From JABDJZ01 sp047619685 (GTDB lineage Bacteria; Bacteroidota; Rhodothermia; Rhodothermales; UBA10348), in contig JBLHLC010000031.1 in NCBI GenBank assembly GCA_047619685.1, positions 1-46,955 on the forward strand: a stretch of DNA of 46,955 nt, read 5' to 3'. Below the pieces are notes generated by a model that saw only the letters and a program-made list of their open reading frames with translations, had not been told where the DNA came from and did no database searches. Numbering within the stretch: position 1 is the stretch's first letter; every line of letters starts with the position of its first letter. Made by a program: the position numbers and the translations under genes. Positions 8,571-17,202 of this stretch are shown here, piece by piece.

Positions 8571-9365
8571 ATGGCGACCGGTTTCGAGCAGTGTATGCGG
8601 AGACAACGCTACATCCTATTTGAATGGGGGCCCCATGGGTCAGAAGACCGAAAAGGTCCGGTCGTCGTGTTCGTGTGCCTCTTCTTTCTGCTTGTTCTGC
8701 CAGGCTTGGCGGCTGCACAGCCCGGAGAGTCTGGATACCCCACCCAACGCGAGTTGCGAGATCTGAGGCATCAGTATGCCCAGAGCCTGGGTGGCCAGGT
8801 AATTCTCACAAACAGCGGTTTTGGACTGGGCGGCCACCTGCGAAAAGCCGTCGGTGGCCTGTCCTTTACGGCAGAAGTCAGCCTGGGAGCAGGCAAAGAC
8901 GCGCGCGAGGTGGCCTTTTTTGATCGGTTTGGCCGGCGCGACGTTTTGAACAAGGCCAACTATCTACTCATGGTCCCGATGCACATCGGGTTCGAGCGCC
9001 GTCTGTTTTCGGATCGGATCGAGGACGACTTCAGGCCGTTTATCCTGGTCCTTGCCGGACCGACGCTGGGATGGGAGTACCCGTACTTCAAGGACTCCAA
9101 CGAGAATGGGCTTCTGGACCTGGACGAAAGAACCTACGACGCCATCTCTGGACTTCCGGGTGGGCGCCTGAAGCCAGGAATTGGCGGCACCATCGCGGTC
9201 GGCGCCCACTTTGGACAGGGCCGCGGAATGACACAGGGCGTCCGCATTGGTTATTCGTTTACCCGGTTCCCCAAGGGGATTCAGTTGTTGGAGGCCGGCA
9301 TCAAGGAGCCCCAGACCTTTTTCGGGACACCATCGATCATCGTCTACTTCGGCCGCCTCTTCTAG
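8571..9365 (+). CDS. Predicted outer-membrane beta-barrel protein
   Basis: A secreted protein of about 264 residues with a hydrophobic signal segment (VVVFVCLFFLLVLPGLAAAQ) about 35 residues after the chosen ATG. The start is uncertain: an in-frame TTG at 8541 and ATG at 8595 are alternatives, and no clear ribosome-binding site decides. After cleavage the sequence alternates short amphipathic strands and ends in an aromatic residue (VYFGRLF), as outer-membrane barrels do. A DSNENGLLDLDE loop in the middle has the spacing of an EF-hand calcium site. It is divergent from the lipoprotein gene and convergent with ychF, with only 20 bases between stops. No specific substrate can be inferred. Confidence 0.65.
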   Translation: MATGFEQCMRRQRYILFEWGPHGSEDRKGPVVVFVCLFFLLVLPGLAAAQPGESGYPTQRELRDLRHQYAQSLGGQVILTNSGFGLGGHLRKAVGGLSFTAEVSLGAGKDAREVAFFDRFGRRDVLNKANYLLMVPMHIGFERRLFSDRIEDDFRPFILVLAGPTLGWEYPYFKDSNENGLLDLDERTYDAISGLPGGRLKPGIGGTIAVGAHFGQGRGMTQGVRIGYSFTRFPKGIQLLEAGIKEPQTFFGTPSIIVYFGRLF

Positions 9366-9385
9366 GCATCTGGCGTCCGGCCGCG

Positions 9386-10480
9386 TCAGACGTTGAAGCG
9401 GAAGAGCATGATGTCACCGTCCACTACGGTGTACTCCTTCCCTTCTGATCTCATGGCGCCGTTGCCGCGAGCCCCGGCCTCACCTTCGTACTTGACGAAG
9501 TCCGCGTACTTGATGGTCTCGGCCCGGATGAAACCTCGTTCGAAGTCGGTATGGATGGTCCCTGCTGCGCCTGGCGCCTTGGTGCCGCTTTCGATGGTCC
9601 AGGCTCTGGCTTCTTTCGGCCCGACGGTAAAGAACGTGTCGAGCCTCAGGAGGGTGTATGCCTCCCGGATAAGGCGCTCCAGGCCCGACCCATCGAGTCC
9701 GAGGTCCTCCATAAAGTCGGCTCGCTCTTCGGGATCAAGATCGGCAAGCTGGGCCTCTAACTCGGCCGACACCACGACGACCCGCGCGCCTTCGGTGGCA
9801 GCGATCCTTCGGACCTCCTCTACCTGGGCGTTACCGTCCGGCAGGTCTGACTCACCCACATTGGCCGCGTACAAGACAGGTTTGTTCGAGAGCAGAAAGA
9901 GTGACTCCAGCCACTCGGCCTCTTCATCCTTGACAACAAAGGCTCGCACCGGCTTGCCGTCGCCCACGTGGTCTCGGAGTCGCTCATAGAACGCTGCTTC
10001 CTCCTTGAGTCTCTTGTCTCCACCGCGCGCGGCCTTGGCGGTGCGGTCGATTCGCTTCTCCAGTGAGTCGAGGTCTTTCAGAAGGAGTTCGGTCTCGATG
10101 ACCTCGATGTCGGACGCCGGGTCCACTTTCCCCGAGACGTGTACCACATTGTCGTCGGTGAAACACCGCACCACGTGTACGATGGCATCTACTTCTCTGA
10201 TGTGACTCAGAAACTGGTTTCCCAGGCCCTCTCCCTTGGACGCCCCTGCTACCAGGCCCGCGATGTCCAGAAACTCGATGACCGTCGGGACAATCTTGGC
10301 CGAACCCGCGATTCCGGCGATCGCATCCAGGCGTTCGTCGGGTACCGACACGATGCCCACGTTGGGATCGATGGTACAGAATGGGTAGTTGGCACTTTCG
10401 GCACCGGCACCGGAAAGCGCGTTGAACAACGTGGATTTCCCCACGTTTGGGAGACCGACTATTCCACAGCGAAGCGGCAT
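9386..10480 (-). CDS. ychF: Ribosome-associated ATPase/GTPase YchF (Obg family)
   Basis: A 364-residue P-loop protein starting MPLRCGIVGLPNVGKST at 10480. A longer open frame upstream to 10582 is not family-like. G1 is GLPNVGKS, G3 is DIAGLV, and the switch region holds NYPFCTIDPNVG. The usual G4 NKxD specificity motif is replaced by YAANVGE, the YchF hallmark linked to ATP preference. A coiled-coil arm (ELLLKDLDSLEKRID) follows the G domain. The C-terminal TGS-like domain has FFTVGPKEARAWTI and KYADFVKYEGE, and the protein ends DGDIMLFRFNV. YchF binds ribosomes and modulates translation and oxidative stress responses. Its ATG overlaps the divergent ATG of the next gene. Confidence 0.96.
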   Translation of the reverse strand: MPLRCGIVGLPNVGKSTLFNALSGAGAESANYPFCTIDPNVGIVSVPDERLDAIAGIAGSAKIVPTVIEFLDIAGLVAGASKGEGLGNQFLSHIREVDAIVHVVRCFTDDNVVHVSGKVDPASDIEVIETELLLKDLDSLEKRIDRTAKAARGGDKRLKEEAAFYERLRDHVGDGKPVRAFVVKDEEAEWLESLFLLSNKPVLYAANVGESDLPDGNAQVEEVRRIAATEGARVVVVSAELEAQLADLDPEERADFMEDLGLDGSGLERLIREAYTLLRLDTFFTVGPKEARAWTIESGTKAPGAAGTIHTDFERGFIRAETIKYADFVKYEGEAGARGNGAMRSEGKEYTVVDGDIMLFRFNV

Positions 10481-11024
10481 GAGTTCTAGTTCAGGTGCCC
10501 GGCAAGCAGGCGGTTTTCGAGGGCGGCCCAAGTATCCCGGGCTCTCTGGTTTGTTTCTCGGCGTTCTTTTGGCAGTTACCACGGCTCCTGGCGCGGCGTC
10601 GCAGGCGCTCGAGGGTACCTACCTGGTTTGGGGGCCGGCCGCCATCCCTGGCGTCGGGGTCAGTTTTGGGGCCGTGGATCTTGGGCGGTTTGCTTCGAAA
10701 GAAGCGGGGCTGACGGTTGAGTACCGCCCTGCCGGAGAGGGAGGGATACGCACCATTGCCGTTCTTGGAGGTGCCGTCCGCCTCCTGGGCAGCAGACAGA
10801 CCGTGTTGCAACTACCGCGAGCTTCTCTGGACGTAGATCTCGGAATCCGGCTGGGGCCGGCACTGTTTTTTCGTTTCGACGAAACGACACTGCAAAGGCG
10901 AAAGCGTTTCGCCCTTATCGCGGATCCGTTTATACGGATCGGCTTCCAGCGCGCCGGTTTGTTCTCTCTGGAACTCGGCATTCATCGACCCCTTGTCCGG
11001 GCGGGTTTCTGGATCGCGCTCTAA
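10479..11024 (+). CDS. Secreted protein of unknown function, probable small barrel
   Basis: Not recognised. From the ATG at 10479 it encodes 181 residues with a basic N-terminus, then a signal-type hydrophobic stretch (GLFLGVLLAVTTAPGAASQ). The mature part is about 140 residues with alternating hydrophobic strands (AGLTVEYRPAGEGG, SLDVDLGIRLGPALFFRF) and ends AGFWIAL, which suggests a beta-rich periplasmic or outer-membrane protein. Its ATG and that of ychF overlap in a CATG palindrome (10478-10481), so transcription would have to start inside the neighbouring gene. A start at one of the TTG codons just before the signal peptide is also possible. Confidence 0.55.
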   Translation: MSSSSGARQAGGFRGRPKYPGLSGLFLGVLLAVTTAPGAASQALEGTYLVWGPAAIPGVGVSFGAVDLGRFASKEAGLTVEYRPAGEGGIRTIAVLGGAVRLLGSRQTVLQLPRASLDVDLGIRLGPALFFRFDETTLQRRKRFALIADPFIRIGFQRAGLFSLELGIHRPLVRAGFWIAL

Positions 11025-11065
11025 GGTGAGACGGGGGGACTTCTCCTGGTCCGCCCGACGCGGCT

Positions 11066-11728
11066 TCATTCCGCGTAGATCACACTGACGAACTCGCGCT
11101 CAGGCCATCGAACAGCCGTCATTCTCCCCAGACCGGTCCGGCGAAAGAAGACACAGCCTGTATCCAGATTGATCAGCTTGGGCAAATTTATGACTCTCGG
11201 TACCGGCGTATGGCCGCAGATCACTGTTTTCTCCCACTCCAACTCCTCGTTGGAACACCGGATGTGACTCCTTTCCCAAAGGAAGACCATCTCGTCTCCG
11301 CGCTCCAGGTTCTCTGCCACGCTGAGCCCGGGACGCAGGCCCGCGTGTACGAAGACCGCATCCTCCGTCTCCAGATACATCTTTGTATTCCGAAAGAAGG
11401 AGAGGTGGGTATCCGGAAAATGGAGTGCGCCGATCTCCATATCGTAGCTGGCCAGGGTGGTTGAGCCTCCATTGAAGACGAAGATGTCTGTTTCTCCGGC
11501 GTCCAAATAGCCCATCAGAAGTGCCTCGTGGTTCCCCCTCAGGAACGTGCACTTCTGGTTCTTGCCCAGTTCTATGAGCCGGTCTACCACGCCCTTGGAG
11601 TCGGGACCCCTGTCGATATAGTCCCCAATGAACACCAGGTGATCGTCAGAGCCTGGATTTAGCTCCAGCAGAAGAGCATCCAGCGTCTTCGGGCAGCCAT
11701 GAATGTCACCGATTGCGATGAGTCCCAT
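11066..11728 (-). CDS. Serine/threonine-type metallophosphatase (PPP family)
   Basis: A 220-residue calcineurin-like phosphoesterase with the three PPP metal-site motifs in order: GDIHG (residues 7-11), GDYIDRGP (35-42) and GNHEAL (65-70). A histidine in VFVHAGL and an ICGHTPVP segment further on complete the dinuclear site. Length and motifs match the PrpA/ApaH-like bacterial phosphatases, which act on phosphoproteins or dinucleoside polyphosphates; sequence alone does not separate these. It lies 5 bases downstream of nusB on the same strand, so the two genes form an operon. Confidence 0.88.
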   Translation of the reverse strand: MGLIAIGDIHGCPKTLDALLLELNPGSDDHLVFIGDYIDRGPDSKGVVDRLIELGKNQKCTFLRGNHEALLMGYLDAGETDIFVFNGGSTTLASYDMEIGALHFPDTHLSFFRNTKMYLETEDAVFVHAGLRPGLSVAENLERGDEMVFLWERSHIRCSNEELEWEKTVICGHTPVPRVINLPKLINLDTGCVFFRRTGLGRMTAVRWPEREFVSVIYAE

Positions 11729-11733
11729 TCCTA

Positions 11734-12225
11734 CTACCCTTCCGCTGCCTCTTCGGGCGATTGCTTGTTGAAGGTCATGCCAACCAGGCCTCGACCGGAC
11801 TTGTTGAGTTTTCCCTCCGCCTTGAGAGACTCCAGAGCGGCGTCCAAAATTCCATTTACGAACTGGCCGCTCTTGCCGGTGCTGTACTTCTTTGCCACTT
11901 CGATCGCCTCATTGATGGAGACCTTGGGCGGAATATCCTCAAATGTCATGAGTTCGCAAATAGCCATTCTGAGGACGAGGCGGTCCACCAACGCGATACG
12001 CGATAGATCCCAGTTCTGCGTGTGCAGGGCAATAATCCGATCCGCATCCTCCATGTTATCGAGGCACCGAAGAAAGAGCTTCTCGGCAAAACGCAATGAC
12101 GGGGTGTCGTCCGACAAGGGAGGCTCGATAAGCGTTGACATGATGTGTTCGGCCTCTCCTCCTCCTAATTCGAAGGCGTAGAGGGCCTGCATCACCCGCT
12201 CTCTGGATTGTCTTCTAGTGCTCAT
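11734..12225 (-). CDS. nusB: Transcription antitermination factor NusB
   Basis: A 163-residue all-helical RNA-binding protein. It starts MSTRRQSRERVMQALYAFE, the usual NusB opening. The central ALVDRLVLRMAICELM helix is followed by the diagnostic VSINEAIEVAKKYSTGKSGQ and FVNGILDAAL. NusB pairs with S10 (NusE) on boxA RNA to promote antitermination of rRNA operons. The C-terminus carries a short basic tail after the conserved core. The gene is divergent from comEC and is followed after 5 bases by the PPP phosphatase. Confidence 0.96.
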   Translation of the reverse strand: MSTRRQSRERVMQALYAFELGGGEAEHIMSTLIEPPLSDDTPSLRFAEKLFLRCLDNMEDADRIIALHTQNWDLSRIALVDRLVLRMAICELMTFEDIPPKVSINEAIEVAKKYSTGKSGQFVNGILDAALESLKAEGKLNKSGRGLVGMTFNKQSPEEAAEG

Positions 12226-12303
12226 CCCTTTGTCAAATAACAGGTCTGCGTTAGTACGCGCTGTTTCCCAGAATAGTCGGCCAGAATCGAGCCGTCAATC
12301 TGA

Positions 12304-14559
12304 ATGCGTGCGAATTCCGCATGTGACATCTGGCGGGCGTGCGGGCCCTACTTGTGTATGTCATGCGGCTCACATCGTTTTTTCCTGCCGCTGGGCGGAG
12401 CGGTCCTCGGCATCCTGTCGGCATTCCTCTTTGGTCCTCGGGCGGACCCGTGGCCTGTTTTCCTCTCAGCTGGCGTAACAATGGCGCTGGGCTGGGTCAT
12501 GGCCCGCCGCCTTCCTCAGCTTGGGCGGGCTGCTTGGGCGGCTCTCCTTTTTGCGCTACTCGGGTACGCCTCGGCGCGGTTGGAGGAAGAACCCCTTCAG
12601 TCAGGCCCGACCCGTTGTGTTGGTCGGCTTCAAGCGGGCCTCTTTGGGGGGAAGTGTCTGGGAGATACCGGTTGGGTTGCCTTGAAACTTCGTGTCGCGC
12701 CCCTGCCTCAAGAGACGGACCACCGGGTCTTCGAATTTGTCGGCGAAATCGTGACGGGTCGAACAACCCGTAATCCGGGAGATCCCGACCCAAGGCTTCT
12801 CAACTTGTCCACGGGCGTTGGTGGCACGCTGCGCCTGCGCGGCCCTCCCTTGATGATTGCTCTTGCCACGCCACGGAGGCTGTGGTTCGGCGAAAACCTC
12901 TTGAGGTCGAGACACGAAGTGCTGTTCGACGGATTGGACGAGACCGGTGTCGTGGGCGCTCTCACGGTTGGCGTCCGCTCTCGGGTCCCCCGGCCGGTCG
13001 TGGAGGCCTTCAGGAAGGCCGGCATGGCTCACCTCTTGGCTATTTCCGGTTTCCACGTTGCCATCCTTGCGGGGGGAGTGTTCTTCCTGATCGGGGGCGT
13101 TCTGAAGAGACTGCACGCCTCGCCGGCGTGGGTCACTCTCGTCCGGGCTGTTTTGACCATTGCCGTCGTGGCGCTTTATGCCTGGCAAACAGGCGGCAGC
13201 GCATCCACGGTGCGCGCTGCGGGGATGGCGTCACTGCTTTTGGGAAGGACGGTCATGGGTCGGCCTGGAGGCAGCGCGCTTCATCCGCTAAGCCTGGCGG
13301 GATTGTGTTATCTGCTCGTTCGGCCCGGAGCCTTGGTGGGGGCCGGTTTTCTCATGTCGTATCTGGCGGTCTACGGGCTTATTCAGGATGGCCGCCGTTC
13401 GCGCGCTCTTGTCGTGGCCACGCTGTGTGCCATCCTCTTCACGGCCCCGGTTTCCAGCTCCTTTTTTGGCGTTCTGGCGCCTGTCGGCCTCGTTTCCAAC
13501 CTTGTTGCGACGCCTTTGGCAGCTGCCGTTATCGGGAGTGCCGGAACGACCCACCTGATTCCACTCTCTTCACTTTCTGTTTACTTCGCGGCGGGGACGG
13601 ACCTGTTGGGAGCCGCGCTTGTCCGCACGGCCGTATTCTTCTCCAACTGGCCTCTGGTGGATGTGGGAGGCTGGCGCACAGGCTTCCTGGTTCTCAGCCT
13701 GTTGGCCGGTAGAATCCCTCGGTCCCCCGCGGGAAGGCGGTGGATAACCTCGCTGCTCATGGCTATTTCCGTATGCCCGGGACCGCGAGCGGGTCCTGCT
13801 GCCCTTCGGGTGACGTACATGGACGTCGGTCACGGGGACGCTGCGCTGATCCAGACTCCACGCGGACACGCGTTTCTGGTGGATACGGGTCCTCGATCAA
13901 GCTGGCCGGCGGTCCGGTCTGTCCTCCATAACGCCGGTGTCAGGACGCTTCATAGCGTCGTGATCAGCCATGCGCACGAAGACCACGCCGGCTCCCTGAA
14001 TGCCCTGCTCCGGGAGTTTGAGGTCAAACAGGTGGTTGTTTCTCGTGAGACGCAGTTGTCCTTGCCTGGTCTGCGGCAGCCCACGGTTGCCTCCGCCGGT
14101 GACGTCATTCCCGTCGATACCGAGGTGCGACTCCTGGTATTGGGTCCCGCGGACGGGGTGGGTCATCGCAACAACGAGTCCCTTGTTCTCCTTCTGGTTC
14201 ACGGCCAGAACACGTTCCTCTTCCCTGGAGATTCTGAATTCAAAAGTGAACGCGACCTTGTTCAGAAATGGGGCCCTTTCCTTGCGGCGAACGTTGTAAA
14301 GGTCCCACACCACGGCTCTAAAAGCAGCAGCAGTCCCTTTTTTGCCGACCGGGCAACGAAAGCTGGGCGAAAATGGGCTGTGGTATCCGTGGATAAGCCA
14401 AGCCGGTTCAATTTTCCGGCAGAGAGCACGGTGCGAGAATGGATCTCTCGAGGCTACACCCTCTTCAGCACAGGGACCAGCGGCGCAATCAGCTGTGAGA
14501 GCACGCCCACTAGCCTCAACTGCTTCCCAGCCTCTACGCTTGATCTCCCGCGCTACTAG
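12304..14559 (+). CDS. comEC: ComEC/Rec2 DNA-uptake channel protein
   Basis: A 751-residue inner-membrane protein that moves single-stranded DNA into the cytoplasm during natural transformation. The N-terminal part has several membrane helices. The competence domain contains MAHLLAISGFHVAILAGG (about residues 241-258), the family signature, and a run of further helices. The C-terminal third is a metallo-beta-lactamase-like domain with MDVGHGDAALIQ, VDTGP, ISHAHEDHAGS and VPHHGSKSSSS. All metal-ligand motifs are intact. The start is uncertain (12304 or the ATG at 12358, both before the first hydrophobic helix). It overlaps the end of the convergent uspA gene by 4 bases. Confidence 0.93.
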   Translation: MRANSACDIWRACGPYLCMSCGSHRFFLPLGGAVLGILSAFLFGPRADPWPVFLSAGVTMALGWVMARRLPQLGRAAWAALLFALLGYASARLEEEPLQSGPTRCVGRLQAGLFGGKCLGDTGWVALKLRVAPLPQETDHRVFEFVGEIVTGRTTRNPGDPDPRLLNLSTGVGGTLRLRGPPLMIALATPRRLWFGENLLRSRHEVLFDGLDETGVVGALTVGVRSRVPRPVVEAFRKAGMAHLLAISGFHVAILAGGVFFLIGGVLKRLHASPAWVTLVRAVLTIAVVALYAWQTGGSASTVRAAGMASLLLGRTVMGRPGGSALHPLSLAGLCYLLVRPGALVGAGFLMSYLAVYGLIQDGRRSRALVVATLCAILFTAPVSSSFFGVLAPVGLVSNLVATPLAAAVIGSAGTTHLIPLSSLSVYFAAGTDLLGAALVRTAVFFSNWPLVDVGGWRTGFLVLSLLAGRIPRSPAGRRWITSLLMAISVCPGPRAGPAALRVTYMDVGHGDAALIQTPRGHAFLVDTGPRSSWPAVRSVLHNAGVRTLHSVVISHAHEDHAGSLNALLREFEVKQVVVSRETQLSLPGLRQPTVASAGDVIPVDTEVRLLVLGPADGVGHRNNESLVLLLVHGQNTFLFPGDSEFKSERDLVQKWGPFLAANVVKVPHHGSKSSSSPFFADRATKAGRKWAVVSVDKPSRFNFPAESTVREWISRGYTLFSTGTSGAISCESTPTSLNCFPASTLDLPRY

Positions 14560-15395
14560 TTATCCAGGTATAGCGAGACCGGGCAGTTCTTGACAAGATG
14601 GGATGTGGTTGACCCAAACGCGACAGATCTAATTTTTGACTTTGAGTGTGCGCCCGCAACTACCAGGTCCGCATCAAACGCCACAATCTGGTCCTCGATG
14701 GTCTTTTCGACGTCGTCTCCCTTCAGCGCCAACGTCTCTACCTTCATTCCGTGGGCCTGAATAAAATCTTTCACCAGGGAAAGACCCAATTCCGCATCAA
14801 CCGAATTTCCGCTGTAGATCGTTATTACCCGCAACTCGACATCCGGCCCGAACGGTTTGGAGCGTACAAAAGATCGGAGGGACCGTGCAGCGGCTTCGCT
14901 TCCGTCGTACGCGATCAGGGCCCGGTTGATGGGCGCATGTTTATTCCCCACGATGAGCGTCGGGCCAAGCGTTTTTTTCACGACGCGAGCCAGCGTTTCC
15001 GTTGCCTCTTTTGGGTGGCTGTAGAAGAAATGAGGTTCCTTGCCCACCACAAGCAGATCGTGGTACTTCATGTCCTCCACAATTCGTCTGAATGGGACAC
15101 CCTCCTGCAGCAGTTCCGTGTGCTTGATGCCGCTTTTTTGGACAACTTCGTCGAACTCCCGCACAAGCTCGTGCGCCTTGTCCCTGGCCTCCGTCGTCAG
15201 CCGGTTTCTGAGTTTGTCGGCGAAGTACATCGCCCCAATTCCTACGCCGCGAGTGCTGGATGCGATGCTCCCCATATCAACCACAGCAAGTCCTGTGATC
15301 GAGCCGTCGAATCGCTGAGCGATTTCTATGGCATACCTCGTCGCGGTCTTGGTATCAGAATCCGGGTCGAGAGCTACGAGAATCTTCTTGATCAT
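14556..15395 (-). CDS. Universal stress protein with two Usp domains
   Basis: A 279-residue cytoplasmic tandem UspA protein. The first domain starts MIKKILVALDPDSDTKTATRY and covers about residues 1-150. The second starts RALIAYDGSEAAARSLRSFV and ends GSTTSHLVKNCPVSLYLD. In the second domain the phosphate-binding segment reads VAGAHSKS...FGSTTSHL, lacking the second Gly of the G-x2-G-x9-G(S/T) ATP motif, so nucleotide binding is uncertain. Such proteins respond to starvation or oxidative stress. The gene starts next to the candidate replication origin and ends 4 bases inside comEC on the opposite strand. Confidence 0.9.
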   Translation of the reverse strand: MIKKILVALDPDSDTKTATRYAIEIAQRFDGSITGLAVVDMGSIASSTRGVGIGAMYFADKLRNRLTTEARDKAHELVREFDEVVQKSGIKHTELLQEGVPFRRIVEDMKYHDLLVVGKEPHFFYSHPKEATETLARVVKKTLGPTLIVGNKHAPINRALIAYDGSEAAARSLRSFVRSKPFGPDVELRVITIYSGNSVDAELGLSLVKDFIQAHGMKVETLALKGDDVEKTIEDQIVAFDADLVVAGAHSKSKIRSVAFGSTTSHLVKNCPVSLYLDN

Positions 15396-15480
15396 CGCCA
15401 GGTGGGGTATGCGGCGTGAGTGTTTGCGAACGACCAGAAATGTAACGGTGACGCGGTAAACGTCACAATGAGATCAAATG

Positions 15481-15830
15481 GGGATTGGCTGAATCCACAG
15501 ACTCTCTCTTAATTCTGAAAAGGTTTAAAATCTTGTAGAAGGTAGTAATAGGGGGTGTGCATATGTGGATCCCTGCTTTTTGCACATCTCTGGCTGGCGG
15601 CCTGTGCAGAACGACCGCCCTCTTTAGACACCTGGTCATGGGTTCGAGAACGGTTATCCACGGGTCAAGGACTTTCTCTGCAATCTTACCCACGGAGAGG
15701 GCCACCGTGGGAAAACCAGGAGCAGGGAGTGGGAAAAAGGAGGGGTTCTCCACGGTCGTCCACGGGAGCCCTGAATAGAGGTAGTAAATTGTGGGGAAGC
15801 GTGGGATTGTCCACGATTGCTGCACACCTG
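15481..15830. other. Candidate chromosomal replication origin (oriC)
   Basis: This is the core of a 476-base gene-free gap (15396-15871). It carries about ten 9-mers resembling the DnaA box TTWTNCACA. One matches exactly (15578-15586). Three have one mismatch (15556-15564 and 15603-15611 on minus, 15654-15662 on plus). Six have two mismatches (15491, 15564, 15686, 15746, 15790, 15807). An AT-rich stretch runs 15508-15550. Immediately beside the box at 15556 is a G run (15552-15555) and then TAG-TAA-TAG (15543-15551). Read away from the box this is 3'-GAT-AAT-GAT-5', the arrangement of a DnaA-trio unwinding element. GGTAGTAA recurs at 15780. No dnaA gene is in the window; rpmH-rnpA-yidC-mnmE, often near oriC, is 28 kb away. 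Confidence 0.55.
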
Positions 15831-15871
15831 TTTACCGGTCGAGGGGAGGCTTTTTTATCTCAATAATATCC

Positions 15872-17143
15872 CTACGGCCTTCCGAGCAGCCTGAACATCT
15901 CCTTCTTGTACGCCTCGACGCCCGGCTGGTCAAAGGGATTGATAGTGAGCATATAGCCGCCGACCGCCACTGCATGCTCAAAGAAGTAGAGCAATTCGCC
16001 AATATGGCCGGGGGTAATATCATCGATCCAAAGGGTCATGATCGGCACACCTCCTACGCCGTGGGCCTTGGCTGTCCCTTCGTAGGCTTTCCTGTTTATG
16101 TCCGTCATGGATTTCCCTACCAGGTAGTTCAAGCCGTCCAGGTTTTCCGGATCCTCTGGTATGCTCAGACTACCTCCGTCGTTCTTGACGATGAGGAAGG
16201 TCTCCAGCAGGTTGCGTCTTCCGTCCTGGACGTACTGGCCCAGGGAATGAAGGTCGGCCGAGTACTTGACTGAGACGGGCAGAAGCCCGTTCTGAGCCTT
16301 GCCTTCGCTCTCTCCGAAGAGTTGCTGCCACCATCCTCCAATCAATCCCAAACAGGGTTCAAATGTGGCGAAAACCTCGGTATCAAAACCGTTCTTTAGC
16401 AGCAGGTTTCGGATCAGGGCGTAGTCTATCGCCGGGTTGTTCTCGGTCGTGGTGAGTCTCTTGGCCGCCTCGGTAGCGCCGTAGAAAAGGGAGCGGATAT
16501 CGACCCCTGCTACGGCGATCGGTAGCAGTCCAACCGGCGTAAGCACGGAAAAACGGCCGCCGACGTCTGGAGGAATAACAAACTTGGTATAAGGGTGCTC
16601 TTGCCTGAGTGCGTTCAGGGCGCCCTTGTCCGGGTCCGTGGTGACAAAGATTCGGTCGTCCGCGTCATCGAAGGTTTCCTCCATCCATGATCGAATCAGA
16701 CGAAAGGCTATGGCGGGCTCGAGCGTGGTGCCACTCTTAGAGATGACGTTTACATAAACGGACTTCCCTTCCAGGTGGGCCAGGAGTTGCTTGAGGTAAG
16801 CACCGCTCATGCTGGTGCCAGCAAAAATGATCTCCGGATCACCCTCCTTGGCGAAATAGGGCGTCAAGGCCTCAATTACCGCCAGAGCTCCCAGATAAGA
16901 GCCCCCGATACCAATGCAGAGAAAAATATCCGCATCTTCCCGAATTTTGGCTGCCAGGGCCTCTATGCTTCCAATCAAGGCGTCATCCGGCTCAAGCACG
17001 AGATCTCGCCATCCAAGGTATTCGGCACCTGCGCCCGAGCGATTCAAAACCTGCTCGTGGGCACCCACGGCCAGCTCGCGGAACTCGTCGGTGGCATTGT
17101 CGGGAAGGAAGCGCAATGCCTTGCTATAATCCAACTGTATCAT
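15872..17143 (-). CDS. pgi: Glucose-6-phosphate isomerase
   Basis: A 423-residue cytoplasmic enzyme interconverting glucose-6-phosphate and fructose-6-phosphate. It is of the shorter class seen in Firmicutes and Bacteroidota rather than the ~550-residue E. coli type. Visible motifs are the N-terminal sugar-phosphate site IGIGGSYLGA, the phosphate-binding ISKSGTTLEPAIAF, the PGI signature DVGGRFSVLTPVGLLP, the catalytic-Glu segment FGESEGKAQNG, and a C-terminal QPGVEAYKKEMF with the catalytic Lys. It is divergent from moeA with a 59-base gap; downstream lies the candidate origin region. Confidence 0.97.
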   Translation of the reverse strand: MIQLDYSKALRFLPDNATDEFRELAVGAHEQVLNRSGAGAEYLGWRDLVLEPDDALIGSIEALAAKIREDADIFLCIGIGGSYLGALAVIEALTPYFAKEGDPEIIFAGTSMSGAYLKQLLAHLEGKSVYVNVISKSGTTLEPAIAFRLIRSWMEETFDDADDRIFVTTDPDKGALNALRQEHPYTKFVIPPDVGGRFSVLTPVGLLPIAVAGVDIRSLFYGATEAAKRLTTTENNPAIDYALIRNLLLKNGFDTEVFATFEPCLGLIGGWWQQLFGESEGKAQNGLLPVSVKYSADLHSLGQYVQDGRRNLLETFLIVKNDGGSLSIPEDPENLDGLNYLVGKSMTDINRKAYEGTAKAHGVGGVPIMTLWIDDITPGHIGELLYFFEHAVAVGGYMLTINPFDQPGVEAYKKEMFRLLGRP

Positions 17144-17202
17144 AACTACTCGGGTGACGGTGAGAGAGCCTTATCCACTGAACTCAGCAGCAGCACGTCC
17201 GA

